A program made the position numbers and the translations under genes. Below, in pieces: positions 53,950 to 62,960 of a stretch of DNA of 64,000 nt. The DNA lies in contig NZ_LPNO01000008.1 in assembly GCF_001952855.1 (NCBI RefSeq), positions 62,001-126,000 of the forward strand. The letters are read 5' to 3'. The notes beneath the pieces were generated by a model. That model made no database searches, had not been told where the DNA came from, and worked only from the letters and a program-made list of their open reading frames with translations. Source of the DNA: Pseudomonas sp. ATCC PTA-122608 (GTDB lineage: Bacteria > Pseudomonadota > Gammaproteobacteria > Pseudomonadales > Pseudomonadaceae). Position 1 is the first letter of the stretch. Every line of letters begins with the position of its first letter.

Positions 53950-54527
53950 CGCGTTAACCTCTGTATGGATTGCATGAGGCACGCGGTTCCCGAGGGTATC
54001 GTTGTCTCCCGAAGATAGGTGAGGACGGCTGGAAAGACGCCTGGCTGTTTAGCTTTCAGTAAGGATTTGCTTACGGTGCATGCTGAGTTATCCATGACCG
54101 TGTTTGGTTGGGCGTCCTCTGCTGCATCCTTGGAGGCCCTGAACACGGTCTCACCGTTGATTTTGATCATGGACAGATAGAGCAGTCGTCCTTTAAGGCT
54201 CGCACCAGGCTGACCTTTTTTGTCGCCTTTCTGGTACGTGAAAGGTGAAATCCAGATATCACCGATGGTGAAGCACACCAGGACCTTATCCCCTGAGTTG
54301 ATCTCTTCCTTGCAGTGGCGAATCAGCGTGTCCGCTTCAGCGCCCGTTACTCGACAGTCGATGTAGGTGTATTCAACGTCGTCAGCGGCTCCATGGAGCG
54401 CAGCAACAGTCACCGCCATATACGGCTCTGCATTACGGACTTTTACCTCTCGTGCACGGTTCAGATAGCCTAAGCCGCGGGTATGCAGGTCGAAGTATTG
54501 GGTTTCGTTGGTGAAGGATTGGGTCAT
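53946..54527 (-). CDS. ICE replication-type protein, STY4534 family (DUF3577)
   Basis: 193 residues. The N-terminus ([20 protein letters not shown]) and the stretch [20 protein letters not shown] are the family pattern; [20 protein letters not shown] also fits. Members are found with the replication and partition genes of SPI-7/PFGI-1-like ICEs. Here it is the only recognisable piece of that module. It lies upstream of the RadC-like gene in a two-gene operon, preceded by a leader hairpin at 54569-54596. Confidence 0.85.
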   Translation of the reverse strand: MTQSFTNETQYFDLHTRGLGYLNRAREVKVRNAEPYMAVTVAALHGAADDVEYTYIDCRVTGAEADTLIRHCKEEINSGDKVLVCFTIGDIWISPFTYQKGDKKGQPGASLKGRLLYLSMIKINGETVFRASKDAAEDAQPNTVMDNSACTVSKSLLKAKQPGVFPAVLTYLRETTIPSGTACLMQSIQRLTR

Positions 54528-54568
54528 GAGTTGCTCCGTTTCTAGGTAAAAAACGAGGAGTCACTCAT

Positions 54569-54596
54569 CCCCAGGGAAAGTGATTTCCCCGTTGGG
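54569..54596 (-). promoter_or_regulatory. Leader hairpin, copy 3
   Basis: CCCA (54570-54573) with TGGG (54593-54596) encloses GGGAAA (54574-54579) with TTTCCC (54584-54589), loop GTGA. It lies 42-69 bp upstream of the DUF3577 start. Its RNA-sense form (CCCAACGGGGAAATCACT...) resembles copy 1. Confidence 0.6.
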
Positions 54597-55442
54597 TGGT
54601 GTGATAGGCATTCGATCGTCAACGTTGCTGACGAGTGACCGCGATGGTGAACGCGATGGCGGTCGAGTGATCGGCGCGTGAATCACGCGCTGCAGCTTTC
54701 TAGATCATGGCTGCCCTGAGCATGTTGCTGACAACGTCAGCAGGACAAGTGGGAAGGATGAGAAAGCAGAGGGGTTAGATCAAGCCGCCAATTTCGACAG
54801 TAATTGTAGGGCATTTCTGTGTGCGTTATTTAAAGTGGTTGAGCCACTGGAGTAGGGTGTATGCAGTGACGCGACTGTCCCACTACTAGTCCGTAGGTCG
54901 ACTCCTCGAGCATCTGGGCAAATAGTGAGTGCTTTGGCTTTCTTTGTGGCGCATAGCAAAAGCGATGTCATCGGCTTTTCGACGGCAGCTGGATATCCCA
55001 CTGTTGGTGCTATCAGCATCTGTGAGTGCTCATTGAGAGCGAGGTATGCGTGGCGCCAGTACGAGTGTCTAGTACGGCTCTGAGGCGGTAGCTGATAGAT
55101 GATTTCTTAAGTGGCAATCTCAAATAATATCGGCTGACTGTATTGGCTTAGGGCAGGGATAAAAAATTAGGAGTGGCCGTTGTGACGCTACTCAAGAGCT
55201 TTTCGGTCGACCTTTATTAGTCCGTGTCAACCGTCCAAATTGGACCCAGAGACCCTGCAGAAGTGGTCGGCTAATGGGATTTTTTCACTAGTGCAGCATC
55301 AAGCGATGGTCCTTGATTTACCTAACTTTTTTTTGCGCATACTTACCGCGTTAGAAAAAGTTCAGTCTTTGTTTGACATCCTAAATCCCGCATCTACTCT
55401 CGACATGTCAATCCGACTAAAAGACGCGTATCGGGGAACGAC
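54597..55442. other. Gap upstream of the DUF3577 operon and chitosanase-like gene
   Basis: 846 bp. A 79-codon frame on the minus strand (54780-55019) has no motif and no good start. The right part is AT-rich and should hold the promoter of the chitosanase-like gene at 55443; CGGGGAACG stands just before its ATG. No tRNA or repeat recognised. Confidence 0.4.
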
Positions 55443-55982
55443 ATGCCAGTCATTACTCACCCATGGAAGTCTTCTAAAGACCCAAACGATCCTCTACCAG
55501 TGGTCACCGTCCTGGGGCCAAAGCATGTTCAGATCCTCTCAAATGCGAGCACGGATACTGATGGAGCTCCGAATGCACCCGACATTGATCCCACGGGCCA
55601 AGTGGAGACATCTTTACGATTGAGCAATGGTTGGCTTGGAGAGGGAGAGTATGTTAACTCTTTAGTCATTCCCTATTTTGTTCTCCCAGGAAATTGGAAA
55701 GAGGTCACTGGTATCCCATGTTACTTGGGAGATATAGCAAGGCTTACATATAAAACTTATACTGTTTACGCCATCTACGCTGATGTAGGAGGAGTAAAAC
55801 GTATAGGAGAAGCGTCCGTGTGCGCAAACCAAGCGTTAGGTTGCGATCCTTGGATAAATGGGAAGGTGCGGGTAGGGATACCCTATGGGGTTTATTACGA
55901 CATCATTCCCGGCTCTGCAAACCTTGCAGATACGCGCACCTTTGATGAGATTCAGGCTTACGGCAGCTCACTGTTCATATAG
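55443..55982 (+). CDS. Glycoside hydrolase family 75-like (chitosanase-type) protein
   Basis: 179 residues without an obvious signal peptide. The GH75 pattern is visible: YVNSLVIPYFVLPGNWKEVT, then YAIYADVGGVKRIGEASVCA, then GVYYDIIPGSANLADTRTFD. In that family an Asp and a downstream Glu are catalytic; here the Asp of YADVGG and the Glu of IGEAS are candidates, nine residues apart. A cytosolic-looking GH75 protein in an ICE next to a lipoprotein recalls effector-immunity pairs that attack cell-wall glycans; that is inference. Family assignment is by eye only. Confidence 0.65.
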   Translation: MPVITHPWKSSKDPNDPLPVVTVLGPKHVQILSNASTDTDGAPNAPDIDPTGQVETSLRLSNGWLGEGEYVNSLVIPYFVLPGNWKEVTGIPCYLGDIARLTYKTYTVYAIYADVGGVKRIGEASVCANQALGCDPWINGKVRVGIPYGVYYDIIPGSANLADTRTFDEIQAYGSSLFI

Positions 55983-56026
55983 GTCGCAGTGAGGGTTGCT
56001 CTTCTATTAGATTTCGAGGAGTTTCT

Positions 56027-56740
56027 ATGGTGAATATCAGTAGGCCTTGCTTGATCATTGCCACCAGTTTTATTGCAGGCTGTGTGAGCCCATATCCACA
56101 GCCAGTAGCAAGAGTATCGGAAGCTGATGCAGTTCTAGAAAATAGTTCCCCGCGCACCCTCAGGCCTGACTGGCAGAAGAAAAATGGTTCTGGACTTGCG
56201 ACGCCAAAAAATGTTGCTGATTTACGTCTGAACGCTGGTATATACCGAGACTTCTATTTGACTCAGTACCGCAATCTAACCAACACAATGAATGCTGGAG
56301 ATGGCGGGAAAGTGATTGGTGGCTTGCTGGGGGTTGCTGGAGCATTATCCGGGTCCAAGGCCATGGTCTACCAGGGAGGAGGTCTAGCGGGCGTTTCAGC
56401 CTTTTACACCGATCATTATCAGATCAAAGTCCAATCTGAGAACTATCTTAAAGCCAGTGATGCGATGCGATGCATTGAGCGGGTAGTTTCGGAAATTCCC
56501 GATGGACTGGAGTTTACGGCCGCCGGTCTCAGGGTAGCGATTATAGGGCTAGACGATGTAACTGCCAAACTGGAGCAAGCTCAAAAAAGTATTGTAATTG
56601 CTGAGCCTAATTTTGACCGACTCAAGAAGGCATTAACTAAGAATGTTCCTGAGTTTAATGGTCGTAATATGGCAAATGACCCTCGGGACATTGATGATTC
56701 TTATTTGCCATTGATTGAGCAGTGTGTCAGTAAGTTTTAA
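56027..56740 (+). CDS. Putative lipoprotein downstream of GH75-like gene
   Basis: 237 residues. The N-terminus (PCLIIATSFIAGC) is a lipoprotein signal. A Gly-rich hydrophobic patch (VIGGLLGVAGALSGSKAMVY, about residues 97-116) could insert in membrane or serve as flexible core. The rest is helical. It starts 44 bp after the chitosanase-like gene on the same strand, with AGGAG before the ATG, so the two are probably co-transcribed. It might be the immunity partner; I do not recognise the family. Confidence 0.65.
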   Translation: MVNISRPCLIIATSFIAGCVSPYPQPVARVSEADAVLENSSPRTLRPDWQKKNGSGLATPKNVADLRLNAGIYRDFYLTQYRNLTNTMNAGDGGKVIGGLLGVAGALSGSKAMVYQGGGLAGVSAFYTDHYQIKVQSENYLKASDAMRCIERVVSEIPDGLEFTAAGLRVAIIGLDDVTAKLEQAQKSIVIAEPNFDRLKKALTKNVPEFNGRNMANDPRDIDDSYLPLIEQCVSKF

Positions 56741-57407
56741 ATGGGCGGGCGAGCGGTGAACGGTTCGTAAAGGCTGAAATATTTTTGCCTAATAATCTGT
56801 CTTCTGATCTCCACGCGACATGTGGATTTAATTAACTATCAATATGGTTGGGTGGTTTTCTACCGGCTGGCCTTTATTTGACGCTTAAAAGTAACAGGGT
56901 GTGATGGGCTTGGACTATGCGGCGAAATCCCGTAATCGTACTTTGCCGCGGGCGAAATTATTCCCAACTGTTTAAATACTTCAGGTCAAAAATTGCGTAA
57001 ATACTTTCTAGGGCGGTTTTAGCCGAAGCCGGAATTGAAAGCTCTATTCGCTGAATACGATGTGTGCAGTCAGTCCACATAGGTGGGCTGACGCCAAGAT
57101 CCGTCGAGCGTACGGCAAGGTTTCCAGCAAAGACTCTCTCCTCGGGATGGCTGATGTCAACATCATGTCGATAGTTGAGGCGTTAAGAGGCTTATCTTCA
57201 TCTGTGATATTAAACAAGAGTTAAACATGTTGCTTCGCAGACTAGTTTTCCAGTCGATTTGCCCGTCTCGAAAAGCCATAAAGAAAGGGCGAAACGGAAG
57301 GGTCTATTGGAAGGGAGGCTAAGGGAAACGGGCCTACCTGCAAATGGGCCGTCATGGAGCCGAAAAGAGAAAGGGCTCTCCAACGACTGAAGCAGGTGAA
57401 TAGCTGA
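56741..57407. other. Region upstream of the relaxase gene, possible oriT
   Basis: 667 bp without a supported gene. In MobH elements the transfer origin usually lies near the relaxase gene, so this gap is the natural candidate. The stretch 57240-57407 is purine-rich on the plus strand and has no clear long inverted repeat, so I cannot place oriT. Confidence 0.4.
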
Positions 57408-59294
57408 ATGTTCTGGCAATCGAAGCTAAAAAAGGCCACCCAAACTGAATCTCAAACCATCACCGCAGGTCCTCATGAGTACCTTGCTCCCAAGACTGCA
57501 TCCGAGCTTCTGTCGACGCCGCGACGAAGCAAGTTGCTTGAGCATATCTGGCAACGCACCTCGCTTTCCCGATCTCAGTTTGACGATCTCTATCTGGAGC
57601 CTGTGAGGCGCTACGCCGAGTTGGTCCAAGAACTACCTGCCTCAGAAAACCACCATCATGCTTATCCCGGCGGGATGCTCGACCATGGGCTGGAGATCGT
57701 TGCGTTCGCGCTCAAGATCCGTCAGTCCCATTTACTGCCTATAGGGGCCACTCCTGAAGCCCAAGCCGCACAGACCGAAATTTGGACTGCTGCCTTGGCC
57801 TATGCCGCGTTGCTTCATGACATCGGCAAGATAGCGGTTGATGTGGAAGTGCATCTTGCTGACGGAACCCGCTGGCACCCGTGGCATGGCCCTGTCTCTC
57901 GGGAGTACCGCTTCAAGTATCTGAAGGGGCGTCAGTACAAACTTCATGGCGCGGCCGCAGGGCTGCTCTACACGCAAATACTGACCAAGAGCATCCTGGA
58001 TTGGTTGAGCGCCTATGCAGACCCTTGGAGCGCGCTCATCTATGTCCTCGCGGGCCAATACGAACACGCCGGCACATTGGGAGAGCTAGTCATACAGGCT
58101 GACCAGGCGTCGGTCGCCCAAGAGCTTGGTGGCAACCCTTCACGTGCCTTGGCGGCACCGAAGCACTCTGCGCAACGTCAGTTAGTTGAGGGGCTGCGCT
58201 ACCTCGTAGCCGAACAATTGAAGTTGAACCAGCCCCGGGCTTCAGATGGGTGGCTGACCGATGATGCGTTGTGGCTTGTGAGCAAGACAGTTGCAGACAA
58301 GCTCAGAGCCCATTTGTTATCCCAGGGAGCTGAGTCGATTCCTTCATCAAACTCCACATTGTTCAACGTCCTCCAGGACAACGCGATTATTCAGGTGAAC
58401 GCTGAAGGGAAGGCGATATGGACTGCCACAGTCCAGAGCGGCAAATGGCAAAAGACGCTCACCTTTCTCAATGTCGCACCCGCATTGATCTGGGAGAAAG
58501 GGGAGCGCCCACCCTCTTTTGCAGGGCTGATCACGGTAGGCCCTGTCGCAGAGCCTTCAGGGGAAGAGGCGCACGTTGAGCTTGAGCCGTTCCCACAGCG
58601 TCCGCTTGATATTCCCAAGGAAACGTCGCCCGTTCTTACGGAAAAACCTACAGAGACAAGCTACAAATTAGCACCGCTGGAGTACATGGAGGCGACGCAG
58701 TATCCGGATGATCTCTGGGAGGGACATCGGACGTGTATGACTGAGGAGAACGAAAGCGTTCCGTCGCATCAATCTTCCCCCACGGATGCTGTATCCACTG
58801 AAGCTTTTGACGATACGTCACAACCTCGATCTTTACCGGGTGCTGTACCCATAACGGTTGACGGGGTAAGTGGAAAGGAGCTGGGAGAAGCCTTTGTGAG
58901 ATGGCTTCGTCGAGGTGTATTAACCCATAAAGTCATCATCAACGATGCCAAAGCCAAAGTTCACAGCGTGGCCGGTACTGCATTTTTGGTGACACCCGGA
59001 ATCTTTCAGCGGTATGCGCAAGAGCATCCTGAGTTGGCAAGGGTGGCAAAAGAGCAGGGCACCACCGATTGGCGATGGGTGCAGAGGTGCTTTGAGAAGC
59101 TGAGCATTCATATGAAGTGCGCAAGCGGATTGAACATATGGGCCTGCGAGGTAAGAGGGCCCCGTAAAACCAGAGACATCAGAGGCTATCTGCTCAACGA
59201 TCCCCTTCAAATATTTACTGAGAAACCCTATGACAACCCCTATCTGGCGTTGAAAGGGTCACCTACTTTCAAGGATGAAGCACCATGCATGTGA
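57408..59294 (+). CDS. traI: MobH-type relaxase (TraI_2 domain, TIGR03760)
   Basis: 628-residue conjugative relaxase of the PFGI-1 class. The N-terminal TraI_2 region has NHHHAYPGGMLDHGLEIV and AALLHDIGKIAVDVEVH, the His/Asp metal site of the HD-like MobH fold. A Pro/Ser/Glu-rich linker (about 395-480) leads to a C-terminal domain (RWLRRGVLTHKVIINDAKAK) typical of the family. It would nick oriT and lead the strand into the recipient. It is on the plus strand, opposite to the secretion genes, and its last 10 bases overlap the integrase start. Confidence 0.9.
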   Translation: MFWQSKLKKATQTESQTITAGPHEYLAPKTASELLSTPRRSKLLEHIWQRTSLSRSQFDDLYLEPVRRYAELVQELPASENHHHAYPGGMLDHGLEIVAFALKIRQSHLLPIGATPEAQAAQTEIWTAALAYAALLHDIGKIAVDVEVHLADGTRWHPWHGPVSREYRFKYLKGRQYKLHGAAAGLLYTQILTKSILDWLSAYADPWSALIYVLAGQYEHAGTLGELVIQADQASVAQELGGNPSRALAAPKHSAQRQLVEGLRYLVAEQLKLNQPRASDGWLTDDALWLVSKTVADKLRAHLLSQGAESIPSSNSTLFNVLQDNAIIQVNAEGKAIWTATVQSGKWQKTLTFLNVAPALIWEKGERPPSFAGLITVGPVAEPSGEEAHVELEPFPQRPLDIPKETSPVLTEKPTETSYKLAPLEYMEATQYPDDLWEGHRTCMTEENESVPSHQSSPTDAVSTEAFDDTSQPRSLPGAVPITVDGVSGKELGEAFVRWLRRGVLTHKVIINDAKAKVHSVAGTAFLVTPGIFQRYAQEHPELARVAKEQGTTDWRWVQRCFEKLSIHMKCASGLNIWACEVRGPRKTRDIRGYLLNDPLQIFTEKPYDNPYLALKGSPTFKDEAPCM

Positions 59295-60208
59295 TCTCAG
59301 AATTACCGGAGATCTATTTCTTTGAGATGCGCCTGCGAGCTACGACGGAGCAGGGATACCGTGTCGCCACCAACGCACTGATTCGATTTGCAGGAGACTG
59401 TCTCATTGATGAAATCGACAGGAAGACGGTCTTGAGCTGGCGTAAATCAGTCCTTGGAAGCGATATCAAAGAGGTGAGCTGGAACACTTACGCTCGTCAC
59501 CTGAGGGCGCTCTTTGGCTATGCTATAAAAAACAATCTGACAAGCCTCCTTGAGAACCCTTTTGAGGGGTGTGGTGTGCGCTGTCCGAATCGTCCTCCAA
59601 AAACCGTTAAGCAACGTTTGATACGAGATTCGAGAATCATCCTTGTGGGTATGGCCCGCTCTGAAATGAAGACCCTAATAATGGCGTCGCTCCATCCTGC
59701 GTGGTTTTGGCGGACCGTGTTCGAGACGTTCTTCTACACAGGCATTCGGGCGAATGAGCTTTTGAACCTTCGTCCAATCGATGTGGATCTGGAAAATATG
59801 ACGATCTGCATCCATCCGGAGGTCTCAAAAAACTTTGATGAGCACTATGTCCCGATCCACAGTAGGCTCGCCAAGTACTTGAAGATTCTGCTCCTCAATG
59901 CCAAAGCGCGCGGGATCAGTTCCACCGAGCAGCTGTTCAACGTGAACAAATTCTCTCAGCGGCATATGCGCAGAACGATGGATATGAATCAGCTCTCGCG
60001 TTTCTACACGGCGCTCAGTCGCAAGCTCGGGGTGCACGTGAGCCCGCACCGTTTCAGGCATACGATTGCCACCGATTTGATGAGGCAGCCCAAGTGCAAT
60101 TTGCACATCGTCAAGGATCTCTTGGGACATCGGAGCATCAGTACCACTCTGAAATACGTCCACGTGGACGTCGACCAAGTGCGGTATGCGCTGGAGGAGA
60201 TGCGGTAA
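59285..60208 (+). CDS. Tyrosine recombinase (ICE integrase)
   Basis: 307 residues. N-terminal core-binding segment (FEMRLRATTEQGYRVATNAL), then the catalytic domain with FYTGIRANELLNLRPIDVDL (first Arg), SPHRFRHTIATDLMR (His-x-x-Arg), LLGHRSISTTLKYVHVD (His and the Tyr nucleophile). All catalytic residues appear present. It overlaps the relaxase gene by 10 bp and lies 167 bp from a tRNA-Asn 3' fragment, its likely attachment site. Confidence 0.92.
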   Translation: MHVISELPEIYFFEMRLRATTEQGYRVATNALIRFAGDCLIDEIDRKTVLSWRKSVLGSDIKEVSWNTYARHLRALFGYAIKNNLTSLLENPFEGCGVRCPNRPPKTVKQRLIRDSRIILVGMARSEMKTLIMASLHPAWFWRTVFETFFYTGIRANELLNLRPIDVDLENMTICIHPEVSKNFDEHYVPIHSRLAKYLKILLLNAKARGISSTEQLFNVNKFSQRHMRRTMDMNQLSRFYTALSRKLGVHVSPHRFRHTIATDLMRQPKCNLHIVKDLLGHRSISTTLKYVHVDVDQVRYALEEMR

Positions 60209-60374
60209 CTGGCCGCAGCTATCCACTTTTCCTACAGATCAAGAAATTTTGCTGCTTTGACATCGCACTGATACGCGACTATTTTTGACGCGTGGCAGTT
60301 TTTATTCTTGTTGAGCTATAGATTCGATGTCCGTCTCCACCACGTTTTTCGTGGCACCGTTTTGATTTATCAGT

Positions 60375-60428
60375 AGCAAATGACTGTTAATCATTGGGTC
60401 CCTGGTTCGAGTCCAGGTCGTGGAGCCA
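60375..60428 (+). other. tRNA-Asn(GTT) 3' fragment, probable ICE attachment site
   Basis: The fragment contains the end of the D-arm region, a full anticodon stem-loop (AATGA, CT-GTT-AA, TCATT; anticodon GTT at 60386-60388), a full T-arm (CCTGG TTCGAGT CCAGG, 60401-60417), the 3' acceptor strand TCGTGGA (60418-60424), the discriminator G and encoded CCA. The 5' acceptor strand and most of the D-arm are absent, so it cannot make a tRNA. This is the copy left at one end when an element integrates into the 3' part of tRNA-Asn. The matching complete gene should lie at the other end but is not seen in this window. Confidence 0.85.
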
Positions 60429-60440
60429 GATAGTGAAAAA

Positions 60441-60466
60441 GCCTGCAGAGATGCAGGCTTTTTTTT
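60441..60466 (+). terminator. Terminator after the tRNA-Asn fragment
   Basis: GCCTGCA GAGA TGCAGGC (60441-60458) followed by eight T residues. It is a strong Rho-independent terminator and is the native terminator of a tRNA-Asn gene, which marks the start of chromosomal DNA. Confidence 0.9.
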
Positions 60467-60579
60467 GCCTGGGATTTGACCTGGCAAAACCTGGTGAGGG
60501 GTGATCTTGATCTGCACTCCGCCTGCAGGGGGCCACGCTCTTCACTTTGCTCAAGCGCGGCCTGTAGCGTCGATCAGGC

Positions 60580-60881
60580 TTTGCCGGAACCCAGCGGTGT
60601 GTTGAGGGTGAATGCGCCCGTCAGCTTTGGCGTGCAGCACCTGGCGCCGCTGTGGGGCGAGTTCATGAAGGCCTACCCCAATGTCGAGCTGGATATCAGC
60701 TTGAACGACCGGTTGGTGGACCTGTGGAGGAGTGCTTCGATGCGGCGGTGCGCATTGCGCGGATGGAAAATTCGTCTCTGGTAACGTGGTCTATCCCACG
60801 CGTAAACACCTGGCGAGCAAGGTTCGGGTGCTGATCAATTTTCTGGCTGAGCGATTCAGTCATCCCCTGTGGGAGCAGTAG
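60580..60881 (+). pseudogene. LysR-family regulator, broken remnant
   Basis: Fragments of an effector-binding domain in shifting frames: PSGVLRVNAPVSFGVQHLAP and AYPNVELDISLNDRLVDL in one frame, then FDAAVRIARMENSSL after a frameshift, then YPTRKHLASKVRVLINFLAE and a typical C-terminal end. The N-terminal helix-turn-helix is missing. It sits just beside the ICE attachment site, so insertion or later deletion may have broken it. Confidence 0.8.
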
Positions 60882-60892
60882 ACACCTTCCGA

Positions 60893-62245
60893 TCAGGGAC
60901 GGCGCGACACGAACAAGTTCACGCCAATACATACGAGCAGAGCCAGCGCAGAGAGCAACATTGCGTTCGACATTCCCCGAGAGAATGCGGCCGCGTCAGC
61001 ACCGGCGATCATCGCTCCCGAGACGGCGACGCCTATCACGCCGCCCAGTTGTCTGGCGGAGGCCATCAACCCCGACGCGATACCCGCATCATGCTGGGTG
61101 ACCGACGAGAGCATGGCGTTGGTAATCGACGGCACCGACATGGCGCTGCCAATACCGACCAGCATGAGCGCGCCATTGAGCAGCCACAAAGAGGCGTGTG
61201 ACGTGGTTTGCGACAGCGTGACGAACCCGATGATTTGCACCGTGAAACCCGTGGTGATGATGCGGGTGGCGCTGAACCGTTTGGCGAAGCGCGATGAAAG
61301 CAGGGTTGAAAGCGTCAGCACCGCCGTCAGCGGAATAAACGACAAACCGGTTTTGAACGCGTCGTAATGCAGGAACGTCTGGAAGTAAATGCTGAAGACG
61401 AACACCGTGCCGTAAAAGGTCAGGTTGATCGCCGCGCCGGCCAGCGCCATGCTGCCCAGCACTTTGTTCGTGGCCAGGCGTGCCGGCAGCATGGGGTGCG
61501 CGACCCGCCTCTCAACCCAGATAAAGGCCACCGCGCAGATCAGCGCCAACAGCATTGCGCCGAGTGTTGCGCCGACCCAGCCTTGTGCGCTGGATTCGGT
61601 TAAACCGTAGGTCAGCGCTGCCAGGCAAATGGCGATGCTGATTTGCCCGGGAATATCGATGTGCTTGTCCACCCGAGGGGAGGCGGGCGCGTATTTCAGA
61701 ATCAGCAGGATCGCCAGCAGGCCGATCGGAATGTTGAGCAGAAACACACTTCGCCAGCCAAAGTATTCGATCATCAGCCCGCCGATCACCGGGCCGGCTG
61801 CTAATGCGATGCCCCCGCAGGCGCCCCACAGTGCGACCGCGGAGCGGCGTTTGTCCGGATCGTCAAACGACACGCGAATCAGCGTCAGTGAGGTGGGGAT
61901 CAGCAAGGCGGCACCGATGCCCTGGATGATGCGCATCGTGATCAGCATGGGCATGCTGTTAGCCAGGCCACAGCCGACGGAGGCGAGGGTGAAGATGGCG
62001 AAACCCATCGCGAAGACGGATTTTGCCCCCCATTTATCGCCCCATGCACCGCCCAGGATCAGCAGGGCAGAAAACGGCAGCGCATAGCTGTTGATGACCC
62101 ACTGCAGGCCCGTGAGGTCACTATTGAATGCCTCTTTGAGCGCACCGAGGCCGACGTTCACAACACTGACGTCCAGTTGCACAACAAGAAAACCGAGGCA
62201 CGCCGCGGTCAGGATGGCTCGTAACGAGGAAGAGGGGTGGGTCAT
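60893..62245 (-). CDS. MFS transporter, DHA2 (EmrB/QacA) family
   Basis: 450 residues with about 14 membrane segments. Motifs include LDVSVVNVGLGALKEAF (motif D1 region), RIIQGIGAALLIPTSLTLIR (motif B), and GPVIGGLMIEYFGWRSVFLL (motif C), the antiporter signature. It is probably a drug/proton exporter. It faces the broken LysR remnant and is on the same strand as the nitroreductase behind it. Confidence 0.9.
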   Translation of the reverse strand: MTHPSSSLRAILTAACLGFLVVQLDVSVVNVGLGALKEAFNSDLTGLQWVINSYALPFSALLILGGAWGDKWGAKSVFAMGFAIFTLASVGCGLANSMPMLITMRIIQGIGAALLIPTSLTLIRVSFDDPDKRRSAVALWGACGGIALAAGPVIGGLMIEYFGWRSVFLLNIPIGLLAILLILKYAPASPRVDKHIDIPGQISIAICLAALTYGLTESSAQGWVGATLGAMLLALICAVAFIWVERRVAHPMLPARLATNKVLGSMALAGAAINLTFYGTVFVFSIYFQTFLHYDAFKTGLSFIPLTAVLTLSTLLSSRFAKRFSATRIITTGFTVQIIGFVTLSQTTSHASLWLLNGALMLVGIGSAMSVPSITNAMLSSVTQHDAGIASGLMASARQLGGVIGVAVSGAMIAGADAAAFSRGMSNAMLLSALALLVCIGVNLFVSRRP

Positions 62246-62304
62246 AGCGGCTGTGATTCACCTCGATCGCCAGTGATAGCCTGGCTATCACTGGCGCAAT
62301 TCAC

Positions 62305-62919
62305 TTAAACGAACTGCAGAACGTCGTTGACGGCTTTGCGTGGTTTTTGTGGCCAGTTGGTCGCGCCTGGGTAGCCAACGGTGACCATCATGACGGGGAT
62401 CTCCGCGTCCGACAGGCCGAACTCCTTAGCCACAGCAGGTTGGTCGAATCCAATCATCGGGGTTGAAATCAGCCCTTGGCCTTTGGCGGCCAGCATCAGC
62501 GTCATCGCGGCCAGGGAGCCGGAGCGGATGGCTTCGTCGCGCTGTAACTGCGGGTTCTCCCCGTACATGCCCTGGGCCGCACCGACCCACATGTCGTAGA
62601 TCGACTGGTCGATGATGCCGGCATCCACCGACGGCTTCAGCGCAGCCGGCAACGTTTCGTGTGGGTTGAGGGTGCCGCAGACAATAAACGTCACGGCCGC
62701 GTCCACCACCTTCTGTTGGCCAAATGCCAATGGCAGCAGTCGCGCCTTGGCTGCGCTGCTGCGAACCGCCACGAACCGCCAGTTTTGCAGGTTAAAGGCG
62801 GAAGGGGCGTGTGTAGCCAGGTTGACCAGCTCGGCGATCTGATCGTCGGTCAATTGACGTTCAGTGTCGTAGCTGTTGGCGGAAATTCGGGACTTGATAA
62901 CTTCGGCAATACCGGACAT
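62305..62919 (-). CDS. Nitroreductase family protein
   Basis: 204 residues. FMN-binding and dimer features include SRISANSYDTERQLTDDQIA, THAPSAFNLQNWRFVAVR and a C-terminal VTVGYPGATNWPQKPRKAVN. It would reduce nitro or quinone compounds with NAD(P)H. It lies 41 bp downstream of the antibiotic-monooxygenase-like gene, 59 bp upstream of the transporter, all on the minus strand, consistent with one detoxification operon. Confidence 0.88.
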   Translation of the reverse strand: MSGIAEVIKSRISANSYDTERQLTDDQIAELVNLATHAPSAFNLQNWRFVAVRSSAAKARLLPLAFGQQKVVDAAVTFIVCGTLNPHETLPAALKPSVDAGIIDQSIYDMWVGAAQGMYGENPQLQRDEAIRSGSLAAMTLMLAAKGQGLISTPMIGFDQPAVAKEFGLSDAEIPVMMVTVGYPGATNWPQKPRKAVNDVLQFV

Positions 62920-62960
62920 GGCGATCTCTGTACGTTAAGGGGCAAGTGTCTTCGTTCACA

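Noticed and set aside
54780..55019. 79-codon minus-strand frame
   Set aside because: No motif, weak start, isolated; not enough to call a gene.
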